Part shown: positions 47,477 to 57,003 of the stretch, piece by piece | Layout: each line of letters opens with the position of its first letter | How positions within the stretch are numbered: position 1 is the stretch's first letter | NCBI RefSeq assembly: GCF_000014965.1 | Contig: NC_008554.1 | Location: forward strand, 3,398,001 to 3,462,000 | DNA: 64,000 nt | Source: Syntrophobacter fumaroxidans MPOB | GTDB taxonomy: Bacteria; Desulfobacterota; Syntrophobacteria; Syntrophobacterales; Syntrophobacteraceae | Direction: 5' to 3' | Made by a program: the position numbers and the translations under genes | Notes under the pieces: generated by a model | What the model was told of the DNA's origin: nothing | Database searches by the model: none | Seen by the model: only the letters and a program-made list of their open reading frames with translations

Positions 47477-48790
47477 CTATTCCGTGGATTCCGGCAGTTC
47501 AAGGAGGAACCGCCATGCCGGGACCACTTCGATGTTTCCGCCACCGGTCTCGATCCGCTCGTCCTCGTTTCGGGTCACGATGGTTCCGGCTTTCAGGCCC
47601 AGTTCGGCCATCGCCTCACTCAAGGCCGCGGTTTCCCGTTTCCGCGTTCTTGGCTCCGCCAAAGATTCGCACACCTGGACCAGCAGCCGCGTTCCGCCGC
47701 GCATCGAGACGATGAAGTCGACCTCCCGGCCGGTCTTGGTCCTGTAGTAGCGGATTTCCGGGTGGAGTCGCCGGAGCGCCGTGAAGACGAGGTTCTCCAG
47801 GAGATGACCGGAGTTGACCAGAATTCCGGATGACACCGAAGTGACCAGTGCGTGATCGATGCAGTAAACCTTTTTCGGATTGGTGTTGCTGCGGGCGAGA
47901 GACGGGTCGAATATGCGCGCGGTGAACAGGAAATAGGCGTCCTCGAACCATTCCAGGTAGTCCGACACAGCGGACTTCGGAGCCTTGTGGCCCAGCGACT
48001 TGAGATAGCCCGTGAGGCTGTTGATGGAGTAAAGCGAGGCCGTATTGTCCGCCAGCCAGTGCGCCAGATCGGTCACAGCCTTCGGGTGTGAAATATCGTG
48101 GCGCTCGACCAAATCCCGAAACAGGATGGTGTGAAAGTACTCCTGGTGGGTCTTGATCCGCAGGTTCCGGCCAAGACCGGCGACCTCGGGAAACCCCCCG
48201 GTCTCCCAGTATTCCGTGAAGGACTTCTGAACCAGGAGCCGTTTCTTTGTGGACAGAGCGCCCTCGCTCTCGATTCCCTTATAGTCCAGAAATTCCCTGA
48301 ACGAGAACGGGAATATCTCCCATGAAAGCGCCCGTCCGCGCATCTGCGTCGCTATTTCTTTCGACAGCTTCCTGGCCGACGAAACGCTCAGATACACCTC
48401 GCATTTTTCCGTGCGCATCAGGCGGTCGACGAAGGGCTCCCAGCCGGGGGCGGCCTGAATCTCGTCGAAAAAGCAGTAGACCGTCTCGGCGTTTTTTTTC
48501 TCCGGGTAGATGGAGTAATAGGCCTCGGCGATCAGGCCGAAGTTGTGCTGTCGGAGGTTGTGGAGGCGGTCGTCGAAAAAGTTCAGGTACAGGATGTTCT
48601 GCCGGGGGACCCCACGGTCCAACAGCCGCTGGATAACCTGAAACAGGTAGGTCGACTTGCCGCTCCGGCGCACTCCGATAAAGACGGCGGCTTTGCCGTG
48701 AACCGTCTCGATATGCAGGCGACGGGGCACCCCGGTTTCCATCCGGGATTCCTGGAAGTCCAGGATGATGGACTTGATCGTCTCTACCAT
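47477..48790 (-). CDS. AAA-type ATPase with DUF4143 domain
   Basis: 437 residues from the ATG at 48790, with AGGAG 6 nt upstream. The N-terminal AAA_14 part carries Walker A GVRRSGKST and Walker B YCFFDEIQ; the C-terminal part (LLENLVFTALRRL, REVDFIV) is DUF4143, related to nuclease-like folds. Such genes are common, mobile and often autoregulated; some behave as toxin-like or defence modules, but the function is not established. It stands alone beside tRNA-Asn, with an inverted repeat in its promoter. Confidence 0.88.
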   Translation of the reverse strand: MVETIKSIILDFQESRMETGVPRRLHIETVHGKAAVFIGVRRSGKSTYLFQVIQRLLDRGVPRQNILYLNFFDDRLHNLRQHNFGLIAEAYYSIYPEKKNAETVYCFFDEIQAAPGWEPFVDRLMRTEKCEVYLSVSSARKLSKEIATQMRGRALSWEIFPFSFREFLDYKGIESEGALSTKKRLLVQKSFTEYWETGGFPEVAGLGRNLRIKTHQEYFHTILFRDLVERHDISHPKAVTDLAHWLADNTASLYSINSLTGYLKSLGHKAPKSAVSDYLEWFEDAYFLFTARIFDPSLARSNTNPKKVYCIDHALVTSVSSGILVNSGHLLENLVFTALRRLHPEIRYYRTKTGREVDFIVSMRGGTRLLVQVCESLAEPRTRKRETAALSEAMAELGLKAGTIVTRNEDERIETGGGNIEVVPAWRFLLELPESTE

Positions 48791-48841
48791 GGGATCACTC
48801 CTGGTCATTGCATTTCTCAATTTCTGTCATATCTGGAGATA

Positions 48842-48871
48842 AATATAGCCGGTTATGGCTATAATCGTCAA
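48842..48871 (-). promoter_or_regulatory. Promoter with internal operator of the DUF4143 ATPase gene
   Basis: On the minus strand TTGACG, an 18-base spacer and TATATT. Inside the spacer and touching the -10 box, TATAGCC and GGCTATA (48857-48863 and 48844-48850) form a 7+7 inverted repeat with a 6-base centre, the layout of a repressor site. Confidence 0.65.
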
Positions 48872-49455
48872 GAAATATTCCCGGATACGACCTTAGCTTT
48901 CCCGGCCCCAATAACCCGCCCACCGACGTTCCTTCCCCGCCTCCTCTAAAGAAACCCCAGGTTCGGGCTTTCCCCGCCACAGAACGCGGACGACGTGTCC
49001 ACAAGGGCAAGAAGCCGCGAAGACCCCGGTGGAAACACGAGACAATCCGACAACGCCCGACAACCCGGCATCCGGATCGCGTGTTCAGACACCCCCGATG
49101 CGGACCGACGGCCGTGGAGCCCGTCCCTCCTGCCGGCGCTGCGGCCTGCCCTCTTCCGCACAAACGGAGCCGATCTTTCAGCCGGAGCGACCGGACGCTG
49201 TTGGGTTGGCGCCGGGAAGAAAAGACCCGTCCGGACAAACGGAAACGATCTTCCGGCCTGGCTTGGGTCGGCACTTCTTCCGGGTAGGCTGCGCACCGAC
49301 GGCTGCGGTTCTCGCCGGCCGGCAGGGTTTAAGCGCGACAACCCCTCGTTCCGGTTTCAATGGCCTCGACTCAAAACTCGTCGGAACTGCGCCCTTGTCC
49401 GTTGACTATCCAGCGTCCTCCGCCTACACTGGAAGCGATAATGGGGAGAATGACC
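48872..49455. other. Intergenic region upstream of the restriction-modification genes
   Basis: About 580 bases without a supported gene. Two diverged copies of a ~24-base segment (containing ACAAACGG and CGATCTT) lie near 49158 and 49230, perhaps the remains of a duplication. Confidence 0.35.
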
Positions 49456-50703
49456 ATGTCGTTTCAAGCTAAAGAACCACAATTGTTAATCAGTGCTCCA
49501 AGCATGGATGAAGAAGTCTTCCGAATGCGGATTCAGGGAGAGCTGGACCCGACTTGGCGACCTCGGCTAATCGATTTGTTCTCAGGAGCCGGGGGAATGA
49601 CGCTTGGTTTCACCTCCCGCATGGGACATTTTTTTCAGCCTGTCTGGGCAAACGATTTTAATATGTATGCCGTGCAGACCTACAACTCCAACTTCGGTAC
49701 TCATTGTGTCCCGGGCGACATTGTCGATCTTCTTCGCGACCCTGCCGCTGCCCCCCCCAGAGCGGAGGTGGTCATCGGCGGCCCTCCATGCCAGGGATTC
49801 AGCCTGTTGAACAAGCTACGCGATGGCGATGACCGCAAGCAACTCTGGCGACCCTTTATGGAGGTAGTCAGGAGGTCGGGGGCTTCCATTTTCGTAATGG
49901 AGAATGTACCGCAACTCATCGGATCGGCTGAACACCAGGAAATTCTGACCGTGGCCCGGGAAATGGGCTTTAGTACGGCGTCGGCCAGATTGTGTGCGGC
50001 AGACTACGGAGTCCCTCAGATTCGCTGGCGGGCTTTCATTATTGGTTGCCTGTTCACCGACCCCAAGAAAGTCTTTCCACCGAAAAGGACAAACTACCCC
50101 ACGGACTTGAACAATCGCCGTATCTTTGCTGAAAAAGAGGTGCCTTACATAGCCGATCCTGGACCGTACAAGACCTTGAGGGAGGCGATAAGCGATTTGA
50201 GCCCTCCTGAAGGGACTGAGATAAGGGAAGAGCCGCCGCCATACGATCTTCATTTTGGAAGGACTCCCACTCCAAAGAGTCTGAAACGCTACATGGCAAT
50301 CCCTGAAGAAGGCATGAATCGTTTCGACCTCCAGAAACGCGCACCGGATCTGACGCCGGAATGCTGGATAAAAAAGACCACCGGTGGCACCGATCTTTTC
50401 GGACGGCTCTGGTGGGACCGGCCGGGAGTAACAGTCCGCACGGAGTTTTTCAAGCCGGAAAAAGGCCGGTACCTGCATCCGGAGGAACATCGTCCGATTA
50501 CTCACCGGGAAGCTGCGCGGATACAATCATTCCCTGATGACTTTCGATTCCTTGGACCCAAGATCGAAGTTGCCAGACAAATCGGCAATGCAGTACCCCC
50601 TGTTTTGGCGGCTCGGCTCGCCGACTGTGTCTATGCTCTGCTCCTTGCCTCAAAGGAAAAGGAATGGCCGACGTCTTCAGCGAGAAGCAGCGCAGCTGGA
50701 TAA
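49456..50703 (+). CDS. dcm: DNA (cytosine-5) methyltransferase, type II R-M
   Basis: 415 residues from the ATG at 49456, which has GGGGAG 7 nt upstream; two earlier ATGs are too close to it. C5-methylase motifs are in order: I DLFSGAGG (40-47), IV GGPPCQGFS with catalytic Cys112, VI MENVP (148-152), VIII QIRWR (188-192), and X QIGNAVPPVLA. It methylates cytosine to protect DNA from its partner nuclease. The recognition sequence is not predictable. GC is visibly lower than in neighbouring housekeeping genes, suggesting transfer. Confidence 0.95.
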   Translation: MSFQAKEPQLLISAPSMDEEVFRMRIQGELDPTWRPRLIDLFSGAGGMTLGFTSRMGHFFQPVWANDFNMYAVQTYNSNFGTHCVPGDIVDLLRDPAAAPPRAEVVIGGPPCQGFSLLNKLRDGDDRKQLWRPFMEVVRRSGASIFVMENVPQLIGSAEHQEILTVAREMGFSTASARLCAADYGVPQIRWRAFIIGCLFTDPKKVFPPKRTNYPTDLNNRRIFAEKEVPYIADPGPYKTLREAISDLSPPEGTEIREEPPPYDLHFGRTPTPKSLKRYMAIPEEGMNRFDLQKRAPDLTPECWIKKTTGGTDLFGRLWWDRPGVTVRTEFFKPEKGRYLHPEEHRPITHREAARIQSFPDDFRFLGPKIEVARQIGNAVPPVLAARLADCVYALLLASKEKEWPTSSARSSAAG

Positions 50704-51092
50704 TGTCCCGAATACACGGGACCAACACAAAACCCGAATTGGAAGTCAGGAGACGACTTCATTCAATGGGCTTCCGCTTCAGACTGCACTGTTCGAAGTT
50801 GCCGGGCAAGCCTGACATCGTTCTTCCAAAGCACAAGAAGGCGATCTTCGTTCACGGATGTTTCTGGCATGGTCATCAAGGCTGCAAAAGGTCGAAGCCG
50901 CCGTCCTCCAATGTGCAGTTCTGGACGGCGAAGATCGCAAAGACGGTCGAACGCGACCGCAACAACCGGAAAGCCCTCGTCGAGCTTGGTTGGCAGGCAT
51001 TGACGATTTGGTCGTGCGAGATCAAGAACACAGAATTCCTTGAGAAAAGATTGAGGGAGTTCCTGGATGACCCGGCATCCGAAGAAAAATGA
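50664..51092 (+). CDS. vsr: Very short patch repair endonuclease
   Basis: 142 residues. KPDIVL with Asp51, and IFVHGCFWHGH with His64 and His69, match the catalytic residues of E. coli Vsr even in numbering. Vsr nicks T:G mismatches that arise by deamination of 5-methylcytosine, so it accompanies C5 methylases. It overlaps the methylase gene by 40 bases and has AAGGAA before its ATG. Confidence 0.95.
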   Translation: MADVFSEKQRSWIMSRIHGTNTKPELEVRRRLHSMGFRFRLHCSKLPGKPDIVLPKHKKAIFVHGCFWHGHQGCKRSKPPSSNVQFWTAKIAKTVERDRNNRKALVELGWQALTIWSCEIKNTEFLEKRLREFLDDPASEEK

Positions 51093-51996
51093 CCCGGTTG
51101 CCTTGCTAAGGCAACTGAAAGATTTGCTGTCCAACTTTGAGCGTGAATTGCAGTCCGAAGACTTGCGCAAAAAGGTTCTGGCATTGGTCCCGGCAAATAC
51201 TGCGCTACGGTCCCTTGGGTCCTCGCTTATTGACAGGCGGTTTGCAGTAAGTGCCCGAGATCGTATACTTTTCTATCTCCAAAAATATCCCCGCACCATC
51301 ATCAGCGGCAATGAACTAATGGTTATCGCTGCGATAGGTGAATGGGCTCGGCGTGTTCGTGAATTGCGCGTTCAGTTCGGATGGGCCATTGTCAGTGGGG
51401 TGACGGCAAAGGAAATAATCCGGGAGGAGGAACTTCCTTTCTCGGATGTTGATTTGTCGGCAATGAGGCCCAGCGAGTATATCCTGCTGGACGACCAACA
51501 AGATAGGGATGCCGCTTTCCGATGGAACACAGCCAATGAGATACGGCGACGGAAGTCGTCGGTCAGGGACAAGATTCTGGAATACCTGATCAAGAACGTC
51601 GGCAAAAAGATTACGGGAGAGGAACTGCGTTATGTGGCAAACAACCGTACCGAGTGGGCGCGCAGAGTCCGAGAACTACGCACCGAATTGGGCTGGCAAG
51701 TACTGACCAAAATGACAGGTATGCCCGAATTGCCTATTGGCGCGTATTTCCTGGCAACCACAAGGCAGGCCCCCGAACACGACCGGGTAATTCCCGACCA
51801 AGTGCGCCGCCAAGTCCTTCAAAGGGATGCACACAAGTGCCTGCGCTGCGGGTGGAGTCATGAGAGATGGAATCCTTCCGACCCGAGGCATCTGGAAGCT
51901 CATCATGTCGATCCCCATGGGAGGGGAGGGGAGAATACACCGGAAAACCTCATCACCCTCTGCAATATCTGTCATGATGCGGTCCACAGAAAATGA
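51067..51996 (+). CDS. HNH endonuclease with duplicated N-terminal domain, putative restriction enzyme
   Basis: 309 residues. The C-terminal HNH domain has CLRCGW, LEAHHVDPHG, NLITLCNICHDAVH, i.e. the zinc CxxC pairs and HH-N-H catalytic set. Ahead of it are two similar ~50-residue modules at ~62-112 and ~165-215, both ending EWARRVREL, probably winged-helix DNA-binding units. It overlaps vsr by 26 bases, so methylase, Vsr and this protein form one operon. By context it is the cognate type II restriction enzyme (inference). Confidence 0.88.
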   Translation: MTRHPKKNDPVALLRQLKDLLSNFERELQSEDLRKKVLALVPANTALRSLGSSLIDRRFAVSARDRILFYLQKYPRTIISGNELMVIAAIGEWARRVRELRVQFGWAIVSGVTAKEIIREEELPFSDVDLSAMRPSEYILLDDQQDRDAAFRWNTANEIRRRKSSVRDKILEYLIKNVGKKITGEELRYVANNRTEWARRVRELRTELGWQVLTKMTGMPELPIGAYFLATTRQAPEHDRVIPDQVRRQVLQRDAHKCLRCGWSHERWNPSDPRHLEAHHVDPHGRGGENTPENLITLCNICHDAVHRK

Positions 51997-52061
51997 CCCA
52001 ATCGTCTTACGCTATGGACGCCTATGCGAGGGCGGATTCCCGCGGGGTGGGGTCGAGACCG

Positions 52062-52107
52062 GCGAGGCAGTTGGGGCAATCCCCAATTCCATCGCCTCGG
52101 GTTTTCT
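52062..52107 (+). terminator. Terminator of the restriction-modification operon
   Basis: CGAGGC...GCCTCG with inner TTGGGG/CCCCAA form a two-part hairpin followed by GGTTTTCTTC. It ends exactly where the convergent L,D-transpeptidase gene stops. Confidence 0.7.
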
Positions 52108-52971
52108 TCAGGGTCGAGCCTTCTTGCCGCCAACCTTCTTGTCCTGCTGCTGCAGGCCCGCCTCCGTTGCTTCGTCGAGTTTCGCGGTGGCGCCTGTTCC
52201 CCGCCGCACATCGACGTCATAGAAGGCCCTGAAGGTTTCGCTGCACGACCTGGTTTCGGGCAAGATGTAGACAACACCATAGGTCCCGGTGAAAAGCGGC
52301 TTCACGACATCATCGTAGAACTTCGCCGGAACATTGATGCAGCCATAGGAAATGCGGTTGTCGAGCGGGGTTGAAGTGGCCAGGCGCTCCAGTCGGCGTT
52401 CTTTGGGGTTATGCGTAACCACCCGGTGCAGGGCGACGGCGCCGTCGTAGTCCACCCAGAGGACATCGGTGCCGTTATGATTAACGCCCAGCAAGGCCAC
52501 GAAACGCCCCGCCGGCGTGGTGCGGTCCTTGGGGCGAATCTCGGACATTTTCCGGTCGCCGACGCCCGGAACGGCGTCATCCCCCTTCCCTCGGCCGAGC
52601 AAAGCAGGGGCCGCGCCGCGCAGTGTTCCATCGGTGTCGAACACGAAGACCTTGGCGTCCACCTTGTCCAGGATCAGAAACGGCATGCCGGAATTGTCGC
52701 CTGAATCGACAACCCAATCCGCCACTTTCCCGGCGTCCCGGGATTTAGGCTCCTGTCCGAAGTTCGCCCGCTTCGGGTGAGACGACACGTCACCGTCCGG
52801 CGACGCACCGGAAGCCAAGCCGGGTGCCGCGGTTTGATGCGCGGACAATGGGGAAGCCGGGCTAAAGATTTGCACGGCCTTGTCCGCGGCGGCAACCTGG
52901 TGAGGGAAAAAGGCGACGGCCGTCAGCCCGACGCAAAGACCTTTCACCAGGCCGGCTGCGAGTGAGCGCAT
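52108..52971 (-). CDS. L,D-transpeptidase (YkuD family), exported
   Basis: About 287 residues from the ATG at 52971, giving a normal signal peptide (MRSLAAGLVKGLCVGLTAVAF, cleavage near VAAA). A GTG at 53043 with GGGGA upstream would add 24 residues. The catalytic segment reads ISYGCINVP, with the usual His before Gly-Cys replaced by Tyr, a variant found in some family members. The C-terminus is polar and basic. It probably cross-links or modifies peptidoglycan in the periplasm; some members act differently, so activity is not certain. Confidence 0.85.
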   Translation of the reverse strand: MRSLAAGLVKGLCVGLTAVAFFPHQVAAADKAVQIFSPASPLSAHQTAAPGLASGASPDGDVSSHPKRANFGQEPKSRDAGKVADWVVDSGDNSGMPFLILDKVDAKVFVFDTDGTLRGAAPALLGRGKGDDAVPGVGDRKMSEIRPKDRTTPAGRFVALLGVNHNGTDVLWVDYDGAVALHRVVTHNPKERRLERLATSTPLDNRISYGCINVPAKFYDDVVKPLFTGTYGVVYILPETRSCSETFRAFYDVDVRRGTGATAKLDEATEAGLQQQDKKVGGKKARP

Positions 52972-53146
52972 GCTTCTCGAGCACTTCGCGCGCCGCAATG
53001 ATGCAAAAAAGGCGCGGCCTGATACTTCTTCTTTTTGGATCACGTGATCGTCCCCGCGAAATCGGCGTGTTTCTCTCGTCCGGCAACATCGTGGATGGCC
53101 CTGCCTCGCCGTATGACCACAGGCAAGGCAGGGCGGCTGAATAGTG

Positions 53147-53353
53147 TTAGTTGCGCGCCGGTTTGGGCGGTGGAGGCGGCGGCGGAGGGGGCGCGGGTTT
53201 AGCCACTACTGGCGGCGGAGCCGGAGGGGGCGCCTCAACCACCTCCTCTTTTCCGCATTTGAACCAACCCCCCTTGATCCCGAGACACGTGCAACCGCTC
53301 AGAGAGATACCCAGGAATACGATGAATAATGCGAGACAAAATGACCTGATCAT
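53147..53353 (-). CDS. Small Pro-rich lipoprotein
   Basis: 68 residues. A lipoprotein signal with lipobox LSGC (Cys at about 21) is followed by a short Cys-containing segment and then a proline-rich tail ending in a run of nine Pro. AGGAGG lies about 7 nt before the ATG. Such tails can span the periplasm or bind the cell wall. It lies upstream of the L,D-transpeptidase by about 175 bases on the same strand. Confidence 0.75.
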   Translation of the reverse strand: MIRSFCLALFIVFLGISLSGCTCLGIKGGWFKCGKEEVVEAPPPAPPPVVAKPAPPPPPPPPPKPARN

Positions 53354-53971
53354 AGTGCGTCCTCCTTTGATTGTTGTTTTACTATTTGCCCACTCTCCTC
53401 ATCTGTCGAACCTCCTCAATCACCGGTTCAACAGTCTCTCCACAGCCCAGCATCATCCCCTGAACCGTTTCGAACATGGGACGATTGATATCGACGCACG
53501 CTTCCGAAAAGGGCAAATCAAGCATAAAGCTATTCGCAATCATGAGTTAACGCTCATAAAATACGACTATATTCGCGTGACGTCAATCAGGAGATGCTCG
53601 ATTCGGCGAATCCGTTTCAATGGCGGCGAAGGTTTTGAAAATGTTCGCCGGAGCAGGAAGTGAACCGACCCCGGCCGGCGTGTCTCTGCCCGGTGCCCGG
53701 CGGGGTGGGCAAGGCGCAACGCCGCCGTCACCCGTTCCCTGATGCTCGCATGATACGGATCTGCGTTCGGGACGCAACCCCATTGGAATGCAATCCTCCA
53801 ATCATAACGCGAGGTTGCCGTCGCCGAAAAAGGCCGGAGCCTCAAGCGACGTCCTCGAAATCGCGACGTATGCGGCCCGGAAGGCCGTGAGCCGCGATGA
53901 TCTCACACGAACGTGCGCTCGCGATGATAATTTCTTGCGAGAGGGCATAAGGCGCTCCCGCCGCGAAGGCG
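53354..53971. other. Intergenic region between the lipoprotein and adenylate cyclase genes
   Basis: About 620 bases with no supported gene. It contains a candidate minus-strand promoter (53558-53586). Confidence 0.4.
53558..53586 (-). promoter_or_regulatory. Candidate promoter toward the lipoprotein gene
   Basis: On the minus strand TTGACG, exactly 17 bases, then TATTTT. It would give a leader of about 200 bases. Confidence 0.35.
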
Positions 53972-56080
53972 TCAAGACCTCAGTTTCTCCACGCCCCGCG
54001 AGTCCTCTCCCGGAGGATCATCCCTGTATTGGCGGCAGCGTTCGAGGTAAAAACCGGTGGGGGCATCCTCGGGGAGGCGCGCCGACAAATCGCTGAAAAT
54101 GGCGAAAGCCTTGTCCCATTCCCTTGCAAGGTAGGCTTCGACCCCCCTGGTGAACGCCGTGCAGAGCGCGGCGTTCGCCTCCGCTTCATTACCGGTTGTT
54201 TTCCCCACCAACTCGTAGATGGTCGTTTCCCCGCTCCTGCCTCTCAGCGCGGCCCTGCCCAGCAGTCTGAAGAGAAATTCGTCGGAGGCCGATTCGCACG
54301 TTCTGCGATCGACGATGACCTGAGTGCCGTACAGCTTGTTCGCCCCTTCGAGGCGGCTGGCCAGATTGACGTTGTCGCCCATGACGGTGTAGTTCATCCG
54401 TTCGCTCGACCCCACGTTTCCGACCAGCGTTTCACCGGTGCTGATGCCGATCCTGGTGATGAAGGGAGACTTGCCTTCGCTTTGCCAATTCCTGTTGAGC
54501 TCGGCGATCCTGTCGCGACAGGCAAGCCCCGCCCTGCAGGCATTGACCGCGTGCTCGTCGTCCTGGATGGGAGCTCCCCAGAACGCCAGGATGCCGTCCC
54601 CGATGTATTTGTCCACCGTGCCCCTGTTGTCGCTCAGGATTCTCGTAAGCTCATCGAAGTACTCCGACAGCTGATGAATGAGATCTTCCGGGTTCGTTCG
54701 CTCCGCGATAGTGGTGAAGCCCTTGATATCGGAGAACATCACGGTGAGCTCTTCCTTCTGGCCGCCAATGCGCGCCTCCTTGCCCGTCTTGATCAACTGG
54801 CGCACCAGCTCCGCGGGCACATACCTCCTGAAGGCTTGAAGCCCCTTTTTCATGGCGGAAACGGCACTGCTCATCAGCTGGATTTCTTTGATGTAGGAGG
54901 TTATCGCGCCTCTGTCCTCAAGATGAAGATCTTTTATTCTTCCGGTCTCTTCCGCCAGGAGCCTGATGGGACGGGTGATGCCCCGGGCGATGAAAGCCGC
55001 CAGGATTACCGCAATCGCCAGGATCGCCGCGCAGACCAGCAGAATCCGGTGCATCTCCTCCATGGCACCCGCCACGAAATCTCTCTCGGGGACGATCAGT
55101 GCAATCTTCCACGTCACGGGGAAGGACTTCGGAAAATCCGAAATAGAGGCGAAGTACCGCACGCCTCCACTCTCAAAATTCAATTTCCGCCCGCCGGTCG
55201 CCGCGTATTCGCGAAACGCCGTACTCACGGACTCAACGCCCAGTTCTTCGACACGAACCGGCCGCACCGTCCCGTTCTCCTCCCTGATGAACCGGGACAT
55301 CTCCGGGTAGGCCACGACTTCGTTTTTCTCGTTTATGATGAATGCGATTCCGCTCTTGCCGATTTTCAGGCTCTTGAGAAAAGTGGAAATTTCATCGAGC
55401 TCGATATCGATCGCCCACACGCCCCCGATGCGCCCATCGGAAGCGATGACGGGGCAGGAGCACGTGATCGCCGGTTTCTTGTTCCTGAAGAGGATGTACA
55501 GATCGGTCCAGTAACATCCCCTTGCCTGTTTAGCTCCAACGTACCAAGGCCTCACCCTTGGATCATATTCGATATTGTTGGATACCACGGTCTTCGTCAG
55601 TTTGAATTCGGAATCCCAGTATTTGAGAGTGTCGGTTGGAGGCATGGTATAGGGCTTGATTATTCTACCTTCCATGGTGTTGTCCGGAAGAGACCATGCA
55701 CGTATGTAGCTTCCACGTTCATCCGCAAGATAAAACATAGATATCTGTTTATAATATTTAAGAGCTCCAAGCGTATATAATTCAATCTGATCGAAGTCAT
55801 TGCATGATAACGCTCCAATATTACATAGACTTGAGCTCATATTAACAAGTATAGATGCTGGGAGAAAATAATTTGTAGATTTTTCAATAACAAGATTCGA
55901 TACATGACTTATCAGATCATTTTTGAAATTTGATATTATTCTATTATCACTGTTTTGAATATGATAAAGTACGACAAGCACAGTAATGGCCAGCAGTCCT
56001 ATGAATGCGCTTGCAATTCTTATGTAATAGCTATGACTTATGTAAACGGATGCTCTTCTTTGGGGACCTTCCGTTGACAT
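53972..56080 (-). CDS. Membrane-bound class III adenylate/guanylate cyclase with dCache sensor
   Basis: 702 residues. Membrane segment ~20-41, a periplasmic dCache-type domain ~45-335 (YDPRVRPWYVGA, GVWAIDIELDEIS), second membrane segment ~340-362, HAMP (ITRPIRLLAEETGRIKDL), and a class III cyclase domain ~430-610 with MFSDIKGFTTIAE, GDGILAFWGAP and GISTGETLVGNVGS. The C-terminal ~70 residues look TPR-like. It makes cAMP (or cGMP) in response to an outside ligand. AGGAG lies 6 nt before the ATG at 56080. The first ~400 bases are far richer in AT than the rest. Confidence 0.92.
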   Translation of the reverse strand: MSTEGPQRRASVYISHSYYIRIASAFIGLLAITVLVVLYHIQNSDNRIISNFKNDLISHVSNLVIEKSTNYFLPASILVNMSSSLCNIGALSCNDFDQIELYTLGALKYYKQISMFYLADERGSYIRAWSLPDNTMEGRIIKPYTMPPTDTLKYWDSEFKLTKTVVSNNIEYDPRVRPWYVGAKQARGCYWTDLYILFRNKKPAITCSCPVIASDGRIGGVWAIDIELDEISTFLKSLKIGKSGIAFIINEKNEVVAYPEMSRFIREENGTVRPVRVEELGVESVSTAFREYAATGGRKLNFESGGVRYFASISDFPKSFPVTWKIALIVPERDFVAGAMEEMHRILLVCAAILAIAVILAAFIARGITRPIRLLAEETGRIKDLHLEDRGAITSYIKEIQLMSSAVSAMKKGLQAFRRYVPAELVRQLIKTGKEARIGGQKEELTVMFSDIKGFTTIAERTNPEDLIHQLSEYFDELTRILSDNRGTVDKYIGDGILAFWGAPIQDDEHAVNACRAGLACRDRIAELNRNWQSEGKSPFITRIGISTGETLVGNVGSSERMNYTVMGDNVNLASRLEGANKLYGTQVIVDRRTCESASDEFLFRLLGRAALRGRSGETTIYELVGKTTGNEAEANAALCTAFTRGVEAYLAREWDKAFAIFSDLSARLPEDAPTGFYLERCRQYRDDPPGEDSRGVEKLRS

Positions 56081-56379
56081 CACCTTCTCCTGTCAGAAAA
56101 GCCGAACCAAGCGCCCACCTGCCCATCAGCGCAGCCCCCCGCGCATTCCGGAGTCCGAACCTGCCCGGAACGGCCTTGAGACTCACCGAGAGCCCATGGA
56201 ATCATCGGCTCTACCGACAAAAAACACAAGAAAAAGGTCAACGGAGGAACTTCGGCGGCTTGCACCGAGTCACGTTCAAGGGACGTTGGAATATCGCTTC
56301 GACAACGTCGAAGCGGGGAAACGACGCAGGACGGCAAGCTCCTCTGCCGGGTGGCGCTCCCCGATGCGGGCCCGGAGGA

Positions 56380-57003
56380 TCAGGAGAGAGTCCTTTTTTC
56401 CCGGAGCGGCTCAGCCGGTTCCACATCCTCGACGTCAAGCTCGACGCTCACCGACCGTTGGATGCAATCCACTCTCACCACCAGTCTCCCCTGCTTCGGG
56501 GAATGCCTCTTCAGGATTCCCACGCAGCCGTTCAAAGGACCCCGAACGACACGGACGCACTCTCCTTCTTTGAGGTACGGATGCAGCTCGATGGATTGGG
56601 AGGCGCCCAGAATGGTCCGCAGGTTCCGAATTTGGTATGAAGGTATGGGCAAAGGCCCCTCGGAGTTTCTCACAATGTTCACTGCACCGGGAGTTTTCAG
56701 AATGTCCACGTTGGTGTAGTTGTCGAGGACGGTGTACACGAACACGTAGCCTGGGAAAAGCGGCACCGTTATCCTCTTTCGCCTGTCCCGACGCTTGCTC
56801 CAGCACTCCATCAACGGCAGGAAACAATCGACGTCCTTTTGTTCAAGCCTTCGGATGATGTCCTTTTCGTGTTTGACCTGGACGTAAAGTGCGAACCAGG
56901 CTTTGCTGCGGCCGCTCAGTTTCGGATAGAACAACGGACCGCGCATGCTTGCGGGAAGGAAATCAGCCTCGTCAGCCATAGGTTCACACTCGATGCTTTT
57001 CAT
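56380..57003 (-). CDS. NusG-like transcription factor (RfaH/UpxY type)
   Basis: 207 residues from the ATG at 57003, with AGGAGG about 11 nt upstream. The NGN domain is recognisable (WFALYVQVKHEKDIIRRLEQK, LFPGYVFVY) and a KOW motif follows (RVVRGPLNGCVGILK). Specialised NusG paralogues usually lie at the head of polysaccharide operons, but here the next gene on the strand is the cyclase. An N-terminal extension of about 30 residues precedes NGN. Its target operon is unknown. A palindrome lies upstream at 57120. Confidence 0.85.
   Translation of the reverse strand: MKSIECEPMADEADFLPASMRGPLFYPKLSGRSKAWFALYVQVKHEKDIIRRLEQKDVDCFLPLMECWSKRRDRRKRITVPLFPGYVFVYTVLDNYTNVDILKTPGAVNIVRNSEGPLPIPSYQIRNLRTILGASQSIELHPYLKEGECVRVVRGPLNGCVGILKRHSPKQGRLVVRVDCIQRSVSVELDVEDVEPAEPLREKRTLS

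Noticed and set aside
47275-52107. Integrative element at tRNA-Asn
   Set aside because: No integrase and no second copy of the tRNA 3' end was seen further downstream, so only a generic accessory patch is claimed.
54029-55780. A 583-codon plus-strand open frame
   Set aside because: Antisense to the adenylate cyclase, whose motifs are unambiguous.
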